Shown here: positions 45,816 through 56,722 of the stretch, in pieces
How positions within the stretch are numbered: position 1 is the stretch's first letter
How the letters are laid out: each line of letters begins with the position of its first letter
Source: Cryptomeria japonica
Taxonomy: Eukaryota; Streptophyta; Pinopsida; Cupressales; Cupressaceae
Reading direction: 5' to 3'
Assembly (NCBI RefSeq): GCF_030272615.1
Contig: NC_081408.1
Span: 402,905,889-402,969,888, forward strand
DNA: 64,000 nt
Notes under the pieces: model-generated
What the model was told of the DNA's origin: nothing
The model's database searches: none
What the model saw: the letters and a program-made list of their open reading frames with translations, nothing else
Made by a program: the position numbers and the translations under genes

Positions 45816-48800
45816 ATGATGGCTTTTGGATCTACTCCCGCTCTGGTAGATGTGGCTACTCCTGTTGTGGTGGACACTAAGGATTGTCCATGTCCGTAAT
45901 TCAAGCAATGCCCTCAAATTGCAAAGGTTGATGACTCCATTGATGCATTTTCTAGGGTTCCTAATGAAGTTCTCTATGTGGAAGATGTGAGAGTATATAT
46001 TCATTGTACTTTGGAGGATCAGGGATCATCGAAGATTAAATACATGTACTCATCCACTTTGTTGAACAAAGATGGATTGATCAAACCAGAATTTCAAATT
46101 CTGAAGGATCAGAGTTTCACCGATATTCTGGAGATACCCGAGTTCGAGGATGAGTTGATTCGGTATGCACTGAGCCAAGTCCACTGCGAGTTCATGTGGA
46201 TTGACTGACCTTACAAAATCACCAAGGAGGCAATTTGTTCTATCACTGGTTTACCCCAGGCTAGATAGACACCGGGCAGGAGGAAGATTCCAAATAATGA
46301 AGTGAACAAGCCAACTGGTGCCACCTTTGACAACCAGTTGATGTGGATTAGCACCATCAGAGACAAAGATGTTAAATTTGCAAGCATGATAATTGGATAC
46401 AAGGTAACTCAATCCAACCGACTGAACTCTGTTTCTAGAACCTGTATCTTCTGTGCACACAAGATGGTAAAGGAAAATTAGAAATATGATCTATGTCAAT
46501 GGATGTGCGATGAATTGATTTCAAATTTGGGAAAGATTAAGGGAGAAAAGAAAGTTACCTTTCGGTATGGGAATCTCATTGTCTGTTTAATGCTTTTCTT
46601 TTTAAATGAGATACCGAGATCTAATAAGAGGCAATAGGCCTTTGATATATCAATAGGAAAAAAAATTAAGGATGTCTTGAGGTATTTGGGATAGGACAGA
46701 GACTCCATTATGTGGGGTTATTTCAAAGCATTTTAGAAAGCAATGAAGAAGAGGGAAATACCTATGCATATAGTTGATAAATACTCTATCGACATATGCT
46801 TCATGGTCAAGAAGGATGAAACCTTAATGGAGGCAGTACAACCTAGAACTATCTAGGTTACTGAAATAGGCTATGAGGCTGATGCATAGATCTTGGATCT
46901 TTATGCCAAGATGGTTATAGATGCCTCGGTTGATGAAAAGGAGAAAATTATTGGAACTGCAAAGCATAAGGAATCTGAAGTGAAAATAGGTTTCAGTAAG
47001 AAGAAAAGGGAAGGACAAATAAAGAAGGTTGGACAAGCTGTCTAGAATATGTCCTCTGAGATCAAACAAATCATTGGTTTAGCAGAGACATCTCCTCTGG
47101 AAGTTGTACAGGCTTCCCCAGAAGCACGAACTGACAAAGGTGTAACAAAGAGGAAGAAACCAAAGATCTTTGTTGCTTCAATTGAATCTAGTTCTAAGAC
47201 TGAGGAAGAAACCCTAAAGATTCCTAAGATCTACATGATGATTCAGAGGAAGAAGCCCAAGGAAGGGAAGCTGCAGAAAACCAAAGTCACTCCTTTGGCA
47301 ACTCAGAAGAAAATTTTGAAGGAGAGGAAGCCTAATGAGAAAAGGAAACTGGCCAAGGAGTTTGCTCCCACCGTCAGTAAGAAGAAGAAATCAGATCTAG
47401 ATAAAACTCTTGAATCTGGTAAAAGTGTTAAGGTTATTGGTCCGCTTTTTGTTGCTGAATTAATTGATCAAATTATAAAGGATGGTATTTTGAGTAGTAT
47501 ACAACATTATTATGGCCATATGGATGATAAAGAGAAAAAAGAGATAGAGGAATCAATTTTGTTATACTTATACATATATAAGAAAGCCTTACTTGAGATT
47601 GAGAAGAAAATATCGGCAGATTTGTATAATAAGTTAGATGCTAGGAGATTGTTTGCTATTGAGGAAGACAAACACATAAAGGCTCAAGAATTATTAATTG
47701 TTTGTGGTGCTATTACTGAAGAAGAGATGTGGTAGTGTCTAGATTTTGCTAACAAAACAATTTTCCAGAGTAGACATCGGCATATAAGTCTTATGGTGAG
47801 CAGAATAAATGAGATTGTCAAGGAAACTCATGAGGCTTGGGTTAAATTATTTGTTGATAAACCGGGTTTCTTTATGTCACCGGATACACTGCCTAAGTCT
47901 GACATTCCAGACATCCTAGTTGATGATAAGGGTAAAGGTATACTAGGTGGAGATCCACCGGTTTTGGAACAAAAAACAACTGAGGATATTCCTCCGACAG
48001 TAACACATGTACATGATGTAGAGATCAACATACTAGTAGAAGACAATCATCCTCTAGTAATTGATGTTCAAACAATTGAAATTCATGAGGTAGAGGTTGC
48101 AAAAATAACTGCACCAAGTGGTGAAGCCACTAGTGCTGAGGAGAAGGTAAAGGATGTAGTAGAACAAAAGGCAAAGGAGAAAGGTCAGGTTGAACAGACT
48201 GAAGTTAGGGTACCAACACCTTCACTAGCTATTGGTCCCTCATTGTTGGCACTTGACTCATCCAGTCAAGAAGATTTTGGTCGTTTTGAGAATAAAAATA
48301 TTGAGCAACTGAGTAGTTTTGAATTGATGTTTGTTGTAGCTCAAAAATTGAGAAAATAAGGAGAAGAGGATAAACATGTTATTGAGCAGGCTATTCCAAT
48401 TTTGCAGCAGCTTGCATCAAAATGCAAGATAGATCAGGTTGCAAGTCCATCTGGTAAGTTGAAAGGTTTGATTGAGCACATTGAAAAAGAGTATAAAACT
48501 CTTCAACAAGTGTCAAACCGACAGTTGGTGGAAAGGTATAATGCAACTAGGAAGGTCACCTGTGATGATATGATCACATCCAACAAAGCTAAGTTGAAAG
48601 AAGAGATAACAAGGAATGATGAAGCTCTTCATCAATGTAGTCATATATACAGGTCTTGTACTAACATAACAAAACTTATATTAGACCTGGATAATAAAGT
48701 TAACGTGGATAAGGACAAGTTGAAACAACTTGTAGTCACTTTTGATGGTACTGAGTCTTTGACCAGCTTTGTTGATGGTCAACTTTTGCTTTTAGAGTCA

Positions 48801-49010
48801 GAAATTTCAGCCCTGGAGAAGGAAAAGGACAAGTTAATCCGGCAGGCTAGAGAATTGAGAGGTTTGGTAAGTCCCCGACTTAATACTTTGTTACTTCATA
48901 AGCAAGAATGTATGGACCAGATGAATATGCCGACACTGACAACCCTAACAGAAGAAGAAATGCATGCTTACAATCTAAACGAGTTTGTATCAATTTTCAA
49001 GTACATTTAG
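45816..49010 (+). pseudogene. Long ORF2 of unknown function (1,065 codons) in pol position
   Basis: Two ATGs in tandem at 45816 and 45819 open a frame that stays in phase to TAG 49008-49010. Internal stops: TAA 45897; TGA 46206; TAG 46266, 46479, 46635, 46692, 46734, 46854, 46887, 47043 and 47733; TAA 48357. No frameshift is seen. The first 340 or so residues look like one folded domain (VEDVRVYIHCTLED, KEAICSITGLPQAR, FASMIIGYKV, CDELISNLGKI). A Lys-rich linker with NLS-like clusters follows (KRKKPKIF, ERKPNEKRKLAKE, KKKKSDLDK; about 47140-47400), then a second helical part (47430-47730) and an acidic Val/Glu-rich stretch (47880-48230). The C-terminal 200 residues are probably coiled coil (KLKGLIEHIEKEYKTL, LLLLESEISALEKEKDKL). 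I find no DSG, YVDD, HHCC or DDE motif. It may relate to the plant-transposon ORFs found beside gag-pol in other families, but I cannot name it. Confidence 0.8.
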
Positions 49011-49085
49011 ATCCGGTAATCACAATTTTCATTTGTATAGAATTTTATTTCTTATTTTTTGGCCTCGACCTTTGGCATTGTTGTC

Positions 49086-49260
49086 AAAGGGGGAGAGGTG
49101 GATGTGAAAAATGTTAAGGGACATAAGAGTAATGTATAGCTCAGGGGGAGCAGCCTTGTGAGATCAGTTTTGGGAGATAGGATTTTGGAGAGGAATCGGT
49201 ACACGACTTCAATGATCCATTTTTCTCTTGAGTGTTGCCATCAATTCCAAAGGGGGAGAT
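49086..49260 (+). other. Polypurine tract cluster
   Basis: AAAGGGGGAGAGGTGGA (49086-49102), CAGGGGGAG (49142-49150) and the terminal AAAGGGGGAGAT (49249-49260) next to the 3' LTR. Multiplied polypurine tracts before the 3' LTR are a known Sirevirus feature. Confidence 0.8.
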
Positions 49261-50179
49261 TGTTGGCAATTGACACTCATCCGGGTTATAGGTGTTTTCA
49301 TTGATGGAAACACACTTCATGGGAGATCCAAAAATCTAGGTAATCGACATTCACTTCACTGGCATTTAGGGAACCGACATACATGTAACCGACAAAGTTG
49401 GAACCGGTATTCTAAGGCCGACATAGGAGATTGATTCGGCAAGCGTGGAAGCGGAAATGGTATATTGTTTCATGTTTATATTTTATTTGGGCTGACATGT
49501 CTCTTATCATTTGAAATATGATTGTAAGCCAACATAAGGCATTTGTGTTTATTCATGTAAATGGGTATATAAGTCAATCTGGGTTAGGTCATTTTGGAGA
49601 TATGATAGATAAGAGATGTGATAGGTTATGTGGTGTTATGTGAGTGAGATCTTGATCGATAGAATGCAAATGTAAAGATCTATAATCAGTCTTCATTATT
49701 TGTCTAGAGGTTTGGGAAGCAATCTAAGTTACCGGTAAGGGAGGTTACAATGTAAACCGATACAGACAGTGCTTTAACCAGAACTCATCCAGCATAGAAG
49801 ATGCACATTATGAGTTCAATTTTTGTTTGTAATCCAGTACTTCGGATCTGTAGTCAGTGAGGCTCCTTTTGTGATGAGAAGTGTGTTGTAGGTAGGGTGC
49901 CTTCCTGCATGTGCAGGCCCCTCTTGTAATATTTATTCTGTTGGCCAGTGGATAGATATTGTGGGTCTCCAATCCCACCGTGGTTTTTCCTCTTTGAGGT
50001 TTTCCATGTATACATATCTGTGATATTGTGTTGATTCATGTGGTTGCATTAATATTACTTGTTATTACTTTCTTTTATGCATACTGGTTAATAAGTGGAT
50101 TTGTTGATAAGGCTGAAAATATTCTAACCGATAGAACATTGATTCACCCCCCCCCTCTCTGTGTTCCTGGATTCCAACA
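49261..50179 (+). repeat. 3' LTR of the Sirevirus-like element
   Basis: It is 919 bp, uninterrupted, and ends with a run of nine C (50147-50155) about 25 bases before the CCAACA terminus. The exact GTAAG TSD follows. Confidence 0.93.
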
Positions 50180-50184
50180 GTAAG

Positions 50185-51501
50185 TTCATTTAGTGAGTGG
50201 AATTATTGTGAGGGATATGGAGGATTATGATATAGAGATGAAGGGATGGAGGGATATTGATAAGAATATAGAGAAATAATGAGATCTTTTTTTAGGCCAT
50301 GAAGGTGAAGGGTTACCTTGATCTTGAATTGGGAAGGGATTATTAGGAAGGATGGAAGGGATGTCCTGATCTTTATTAGGAGGTGGATATTGGATGGGAC
50401 TTGAAAGGACACTTTGTTTTTCAGATAAAAGGTTATCATTATGAATGGAATAGAAAAGAATGAGGGGATCATCATAAGATTCTTGATAGGTGGGGTCTTG
50501 ATAAAAAATTGGATAGGATGGAAGGGCTTGTTCTTGATCTTGATTTATTTCATGACTCATTTCTTCTAATTTTGGATTATCCCCTTGACACTGGGAAGGA
50601 GTTTGGATATGGATGGGAGATTTTTGGAAGGTTTCAATGCTTTGGCTTAATGAGAAAGGATTTTGATTGAGACTCTCTGTAGTGGGTTTTCTTGGAAATG
50701 GAATAGACGGTGGTATTGGATCTTGAATTTCTAAGGCATGGAAAGGACTAGCACCATGACTTGAATTAGCTTGGATTTGTAGTATGGATAGACCTTGGTA
50801 AATTATGTTATTGGATAGAGATGGTATGGACTTCTCTTGTGCGACTTTAGGGGTTGATGAAATGATAGATATATATGGTTGAATGAGATTTGATTTTGGT
50901 TGAAAGGGGTTTGAATGTTGGGTTGATGTGATTGATATGTTTGATATGTGGGGTTGAAAGAAAAATAAGGTTGACATGACCCTAATGTTGGTTGAAGTGA
51001 AGTAGGAATGATTTTGTTGGAGAACGAAGGTTGGCATGTTTGAATGGTCTCACAAGAGAAGGAATGCTGGCATGATAATGATTCCCTTTTGATTACCACT
51101 TTTGTCATCATTTTTTCTAACCAATCCCTATGATTGTTAGGATTAGTCATGTCTCTCATTTGTTGTTGCAAAGTCTTGATTTGTTGAGATAAAATCTCTA
51201 TGGATGGTGATGGAATAGGAATGGAAGGGATGAATTATTAACCTTCCTTATGAAATGTATAACACCATTCCATGATGTTCGCTTGATTGGTTTGGACCTA
51301 AGATTGCAACATGTAAGATGTTTTCTCCATTTCCTTGAAAGTGGAAATGTTTGATTTTGACTTTGATGTTGATGTTGATACTTGAAGTTTTCTTTGAGCT
51401 TTGAGATTCTTGTTGATGTTTTTGATAAAACTTGGTTGATATTCTACTTTGTAATGTTTGATCATGTAGAAAAGACACAATAGCAAAGAAATGGAAAACA
51501 A
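50185..51501 (-). pseudogene. Gag-like Pro/Ser/Gln-rich ORF of the gag-only element
   Basis: On the minus strand the region from about 51501 reads through a stretch with NQANIMEWCYTFHKEG, then QQQMRDMTNPNNHRDWLEKMMTKV (51171 onwards), then, after a frameshift near 50860, a Pro/Gln-rich part. That part includes EKSIPSLSNN, YQGLSILQIQAN, CQGDN, INQDQEQ and YDDPLI, up to the stop at 50225-50227. The same string of short motifs occurs in the same order in the plus-strand ORF at 60008-60796, so the two are homologous. Its C-terminal continuation is at 41331-41881. I take it as the gag of a Tat-related, pol-less family. Confidence 0.66.
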
Positions 51502-53318
51502 CTTGACATAACTAAAAGAGAGTATTGTTTAAAGGATTTTTTCAAACCCTTGTGGATGTTGAGATCTTTTTCAAAACCTTATTTTATTTTCGATAAAATT
51601 TTGGTCATTCGATATCACATCAAGAAGACTCTCCTAAGGTCAAAGGGTCACGAATATTACCACAACCCACATATTGATACTCAATCAGCTCAAACAACTC
51701 TATCACACCCTAAGGTGTGCTCATTTTTTTTCCTTTGTCTGGAAATTAAACCAAAGAGGATCGCTTCTCAATTGGCTCGTTATCTTGGGAGATATATGGT
51801 GAGTGTCTTGGGGGTGGGTTCTTCCCCACCCTTGCATTGTGATAGTATAAGTGTCTGGTTACTGAATCAGTTTGGCCTCTATATCATAAGGTTTTTAATC
51901 AGGCTTCCATTCAGGTGGTCATAATCAGCAGCATGTTACTCTCTATTAAGGAGGTCTCCCAGTCTGAAGAGGTTATGATCTACAGGTTTTCTCGTACCAT
52001 ATAGGCATTGAGGGAGGCATAATGTTGTTATGAAAACATTTATTACTTGTTGCTTACAATTTTCATTGCAAACACATTTATTTTATAGTGGCTTAAATTA
52101 CTTGGCTTTAGCCGTTGCCACTTAGGTCGTTCCCTCTCACTTGGCCTTATGGACTACTCCAGAGGCAGACCTTCTAAAGATTTTATCCTAATGTAGAATT
52201 GATATAAAGCTTGAAAAATGTGGGTCTGGATTTTTGGTCACTCAGTTAAGGGGAGAGCATATGCCTATCACCTTGAAAACATGGAAAGCAAAGTTCTTTT
52301 TAAGCCTTCATCGCAAAATTATCTATGCTACTTGGAGATGTTGCTCCAAAAGACATTGTGTCCATTTTAACTGATATAGCAATGATGGAATTTGTGTTGG
52401 TCTTTTTAAGAGAACTAAAAGAAAGATTTAGGTAATCTATGTCTAGCTATCCCTACAGGAAAATAAGAGAATTTTTAGCACATGGTTGTCTTTACAGCCT
52501 AATCTTTGCTTTGGCTACAATTTTTGACTTCTTTGTTTGCAGAAAATGAGCTAATTACTGACAAAAAATAGAGAGAAAATTAAACAGAGACATTCTAACC
52601 TTTTCCAGCAAGTGTGAACTACCTTCTAAGCAATTGCGAACTAACATATTAGCAAATGTCAATTACTGTTAGATCAATTGCGAAATTCTGATAGATCAAT
52701 TGCGCATCACTTAAACTAAAAGTTTTGGAAATTAATTTAAATAGAGGAAAAAGATAGAAGAGAAGTTTTCTCTTTCAATGAACTCGTTCTAGGTAAGGCG
52801 GCCCATCACTTTGATATCATCGTAAATGTTGAATTTGCCCAGGATTTTGTGCGCAGTGCGTTGGTATTCGGTGATAGCTTCTTCTTCTTCTTCAATTTCT
52901 CAGATCTTCTTTTCTGCCTTCAGAAGTCTTTGATATGATTTTTGTTGTCTCTTGTGTTGTTTCCTCTTTCTGGCACCTGAAATCTTGAAAGTTACCTTTC
53001 CTACCATGGGGTTAGAGATATTTCATGCACAAAAAATCAAATTTTCTAGAATTGAAAAAGTTTGATGGTTTAATCTCGCAAATACAATTAAAGCCAAAAC
53101 GATAATAAAAATTGAAATTCTAGGTTAACTGTGCAATTGCCATTAGTTAAAATAATTGCGAACTAATATAATAGCAAATGCGAATCATAATAATATCAAT
53201 TGCGCATTAATATGTGCAATTGTGATTTTTTGTGAAAAAAAGTGCGCATTCAATTTTTCTGTTCTGTAAGACCGTGCAAATCACAAAAAATAGAAAAGAC
53301 AAATCAATAGCTGCAAGT
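51502..53318 (-). other. Leader of the gag-only element with clustered AATTGCG motifs
   Basis: No gene. Between primer site and ORF, CAATTGCGAA, CAATTGCGCAT and relatives cluster at 52631-52707 (three clear copies) and again at about 53132-53260 (five or six copies, some degenerate). Parts of the leader (e.g. around 51780-51960) resemble the leader at 58500-58900 in reverse orientation, supporting one family. Confidence 0.6.
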
Positions 53319-53336
53319 TTCACATTGGGTTCACCA
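53319..53336 (-). other. Primer-site-like sequence of the gag-only element
   Basis: On the minus strand TGGTGAACCCAATGTGAA begins one base after the LTR end at 53338. The TGG start and position fit a primer site; I cannot name the tRNA. Confidence 0.55.
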
Positions 53337-53337
53337 T

Positions 53338-53408
53338 TGTTTTCATGCTTGAAATCATAAAATTAAGCTAATTAGGGAATAAGGATGATCACATATCCTT
53401 AACTAATT
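53338..53408 (-). repeat. Left end of the 5' LTR of the gag-only element
   Basis: 71 bases match 37298-37368 nearly perfectly. The remainder of the LTR is cut off by the LTR starting at 53409 and was not found further right in the window. Confidence 0.75.
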
Positions 53409-54755
53409 TGTTGGAATCCAAGAACACCGAGAGGGGGGGGGGGGTGAATCAGTGTTCTACCGGAATAATCAATTTTAACCTTATTAAAACATGCATACAC
53501 CAACCGGTATACCGGTACATATAGAATTGAAAGAATTAAAGAAACCAATAAGCCAATCACATAAATGAATACCATAACACATAGAATTATATGTGGAAAA
53601 CATCAAAGAGGAAAAACCATGGTGGTATTTGTGACCCACAATATCAACCATTGGCCATATGAAGAGATATTACAAAATATAGGGGCCTGCACTTGCAAGA
53701 AGGCTTATAGCCTAGAGCACATTGCTCAATAAAAAAAGAAGCCTCGCTGACTACATACAAATCCAGACTACAATCTAGAGAAATGATTGAATTGCAAAGA
53801 TAGCATCTTCTATGCTTGAATACAGTTCTGGTTAAGCTCTGTCTATTTCGGTCTGAAACCCTTAGCCCTATACCGAAATAACCCATTACAAAAATATCCT
53901 CACATACGTAATCTCTCTCATATATTTTGCTTCTCTTTCATTATTTCCTTCCCAATACATATTCTCATATCATATCACAAAAATAATCTAACCCACTGAC
54001 CTATATACCCTTTACAATTCATCATGCCTTATATCGGCTTACAAATATAATTATAATATGAATATACATGTTAGCTCAATAATATAAATACATGAATATC
54101 AAAAATAATTACCGATTCCGGATCAAAAAGATGTCAACCTCCAATACCGAAAACCTGATTCTAAACCATGTCAGCCTACATTGCCGATAACCAAATAATT
54201 CCTTCCAACCTGCCGGTGCTGGTGCCGGTGTAGTGTCTATGAAGTGCTTGTCGGTATGCAACTAACCCAAAATATGAAGCCGGAACAAGTTACCATGTTG
54301 CCATCAATGACAATATATATAAACCAACCAATTGAGTGTCAGTTGCCAACAATCTCCCCCTTTGGCATTGATAGCAACACTCATGTGAAAAATGGTCATG
54401 GTTTCCATATGTCGGTTTCATCCTGAACCTGCTCCCCCTGAGCTGAATATTCATCTATGATCATAATAAAAAATACTCCATATCTCCCCCTAATGTATAC
54501 AACTCCCCTTTTTTCTTTTTCACATCTATATCACTCCCCCTTTGACATCAATACCATAAAAAATACCAAAAAGAATACCAAAAACTGGGACAAAGAATGA
54601 AAGGTTGTACAATGAATGTCCCAAGATATCTTACTGGAGCTGAATGTATTTGAAAATATCCAGATAGGCCTTCTCCAATAGCTCAAGATAGGTATCCCAA
54701 CCAGATTTGAAAGTGCTGGAAATAGATACAAGCCCATTTAGCATATGGGCAAATG
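53409..54755 (-). mobile_element. 3' end of a second Sirevirus-like element, minus strand
   Basis: LTR 53409-54351 (943 bp) reads on the minus strand from TGTTGGCAACTGACACTCAA to GGATTCCAACA. It is a diverged relative of the LTRs at 41882 and 49261. On the minus strand the LTR is preceded by four GGGGGAG-type purine motifs (plus-strand positions about 54353-54362, 54432-54439, 54484-54491, 54533-54543). About 400 bp of internal sequence remain, then an unrelated start TGTAGTACCCC at 54756. No coding region of the element is left in the window. Confidence 0.78.
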
Positions 54756-56722
54756 TGTAGTACCCCTGCCCTAATCAGATTCTAATTTTGGTTTGACCTT
54801 GGTTAGTTTATTATATTATAATGTTATAGTCAGATGTTTTGATTATTGTGCGTACTTGTTAATGTGGTTTTCACATCAATTTGTATGTAAGCTTATTAGT
54901 TCTCCTAATTCGTGTTATTAATATCTAGCTAACACTTTTATTAAATAAATATGTGTATGCATGTGTGATTCATGGTTGCAAGAGATTGTAGGTACAATAC
55001 CGCATGGGTGCAAGGTTCATCTCCACCTGGATTCGTAGGTTTGAGTGTTCCTCATTGACCCTTAGAAATTGGATTAGGTGGTCGTGAGACCCTTGTTTGA
55101 CCATAGTCGTGCTCAAGTGAGCGTCGTCAGTCATCCGTCAGTATCCCCTTTGGTGGGGTATGCAGGTCGTCTGTCTGCTTGGCTTTCTTGGGTTGCATGT
55201 TTTTGTGTGTGGTTAAATCGAGTAATTAATCCTTAATGTTTAATTTTATTTAATGTGTGTTTACGCATTAGAAATTAAGGGACTAAATTAAATAGGTTCC
55301 CTTTATGCGATTAATCATTAATTAGAATTGCTCAATCCAAATTGGTAGCAAGTTTGATTAAATGGTTAATTTTAAATTGATTAATTTATTTTGTTTATGC
55401 TTTGGAAGGGAAAGATTTAAATTTATTAGAAATAAAATTAATTTAATTCCCTTGGTTTTTAAATAAATAAATAAATATAAATAAATAGAAAGGTTGATTT
55501 TAATTATTTAAGAAAATCAATTTTAATAGAAAAGAATGTTTTTTATTTATATTTGATATAGTTTGAAAGATTGATTTTGGGATTTTATTTTAATTAAAAA
55601 TATTTTACCCTCATTAATATTTTGAAATATAAATGTTAGTTTTGTTAATATTGAGAAAATTAGAAATTAAATGAGGAAGAGAAAGCATTTTTTATTTTTC
55701 TAATTAGAAAAGCAAGTTTAGAATATTTGAATAGTTTGAAAAGAATGATTTTTCATTTTATTTAAAAGAAAGTGTTTTAAATTCAAAAAAAGAGATTGGT
55801 CAAGGATTCTTCCATTTTAACCTAGGTTGGAAAAATATGTTTTGGGGGATTATTTTGGAGTTATATTTTTGGATGGAGAAAATTTTTGGGAAGATTTGGG
55901 GGGCATATTGTGGATGGATTTTGGGTATTTTGCAGGGGGAGCTCATCTTCAACACCTCCAGGATAGCATTCAAGGTTGGCATTTTGCAAAAAGTCGAAAC
56001 AGCTGCCTGACTATGTTATTGGGTATGCTTCCAGGTCAACTCGATCTCGATCAATTGCATATGTATCTGTATCCTAATCTACACCTGATGTGGTACTGAC
56101 GAGGTGATACAGGTGCATCATAAATAGAGAAAGCACTACGTATCTAGCCTACTTTGGGCTATAGTGTTGAAATGTGCCTAAATTTAAAGGAGCTTCCTGT
56201 GTGCGTGTGGCTGCCTTTTTCTTTAAGAAAACTCCTTCATTTTGTAAATGAATTGAGCAATTAATTTAGCATTGAATCCTTTGTTTCATGGATGCAAATC
56301 CATTTCTTCATTTTGAGAAAGAAATGATGTGTTAAATTTAAATTTTTGTGTGTATATGGGAGTTGGAAGAAATTCAAAATTCCTTTATGAATCTTGCAAT
56401 TTGGTTTGTAGATTGTTAAATTAGTTGGATTTCATGCTTTTAGATTGAGTAGATTTACTAATTTTACCCCTGAGAGCTATTATGCTGACAAAATTTCGTC
56501 AGAATGGGTTGCTTGGTAATGAAAATGTTTTGTTGAAAATTGACTGAATCCATTCTCTGTGTTGTCTCGGAAAATTTCTGAGTCTATTTTATTTGGGGGG
56601 GTTTTGTTTGAGATTATAAAAAAAATGCATTATATATGCCTGAGGATTTGAAAATGAAATTTATTTCTCAAATTTATTTCTTAGAGAATTTTGGGTCTGA
56701 GACTGTAGATTTGGGGTTTGTT
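54756..56722. other. LTR-like, mostly AT-rich sequence
   Basis: TGTAGTACCCC at 54756 has the form of an LTR start and resembles the minus-strand start at 490 (TGTAATACCC). The matching end and TSD were not found, so I only mark it. The 90-residue frame at 55827-56099 lacks any recognisable feature. No gene seen. Confidence 0.4.

Larger units (their letters stand above)
41882..50179 (+). mobile_element. Sirevirus-like LTR retrotransposon without pol, carrying a long novel ORF
   Basis: LTRs begin TGTTGGCAATTGACACTC and end GGATTCCAACA, with an exact GTAAG TSD (41877-41881 and 50180-50184). The internal region has a Met-type primer site, a gag with four zinc-knuckle relics, then a single 1,065-codon frame without any RT, integrase, RNase H or protease motif, and several GGGGGAG polypurine motifs before the 3' LTR. 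Repeated polypurine tracts and the gag style point to the Sirevirus branch of Ty1/copia. Without its own solo-LTR insert (1,437 bp with TSD) the element is about 6.86 kb. It would have needed pol from another element in trans. Confidence 0.88.
37298..53408 (-). mobile_element. Gag-only (pol-less) LTR retrotransposon, minus strand, split by a Sirevirus-like insertion
   Basis: The 3' LTR is 37298-38329. The left end of the 5' LTR is 53338-53408, where the first 70 or so bases match 37298-37368 almost exactly; the rest was displaced by another LTR at 53409. A polypurine tract sits at 38330 and a primer-site-like sequence at 53319-53336. Between them, after removing the 8.3 kb insertion, are about 6.7 kb with only one recognisable coding region, a Pro/Ser/Gln-rich gag-like ORF on the minus strand. 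No RT, RNase H or integrase is visible. The ORF and the leader resemble those of the element at 56723-60726, so this is a family. Because the outer end of the 5' LTR is missing, no TSD can be tested. Confidence 0.66.

Noticed and set aside
54531-54737. 68-residue minus-strand frame with hydrophobic stretch, possible membrane peptide
   Set aside because: It lies between the polypurine motifs of the Sirevirus-like fragment and its frame is not shared with the related region 49011-49260.
55827-56099. 90-residue plus-strand frame with acidic and aromatic residues
   Set aside because: No support from homology visible in the window, from composition or from neighbours.
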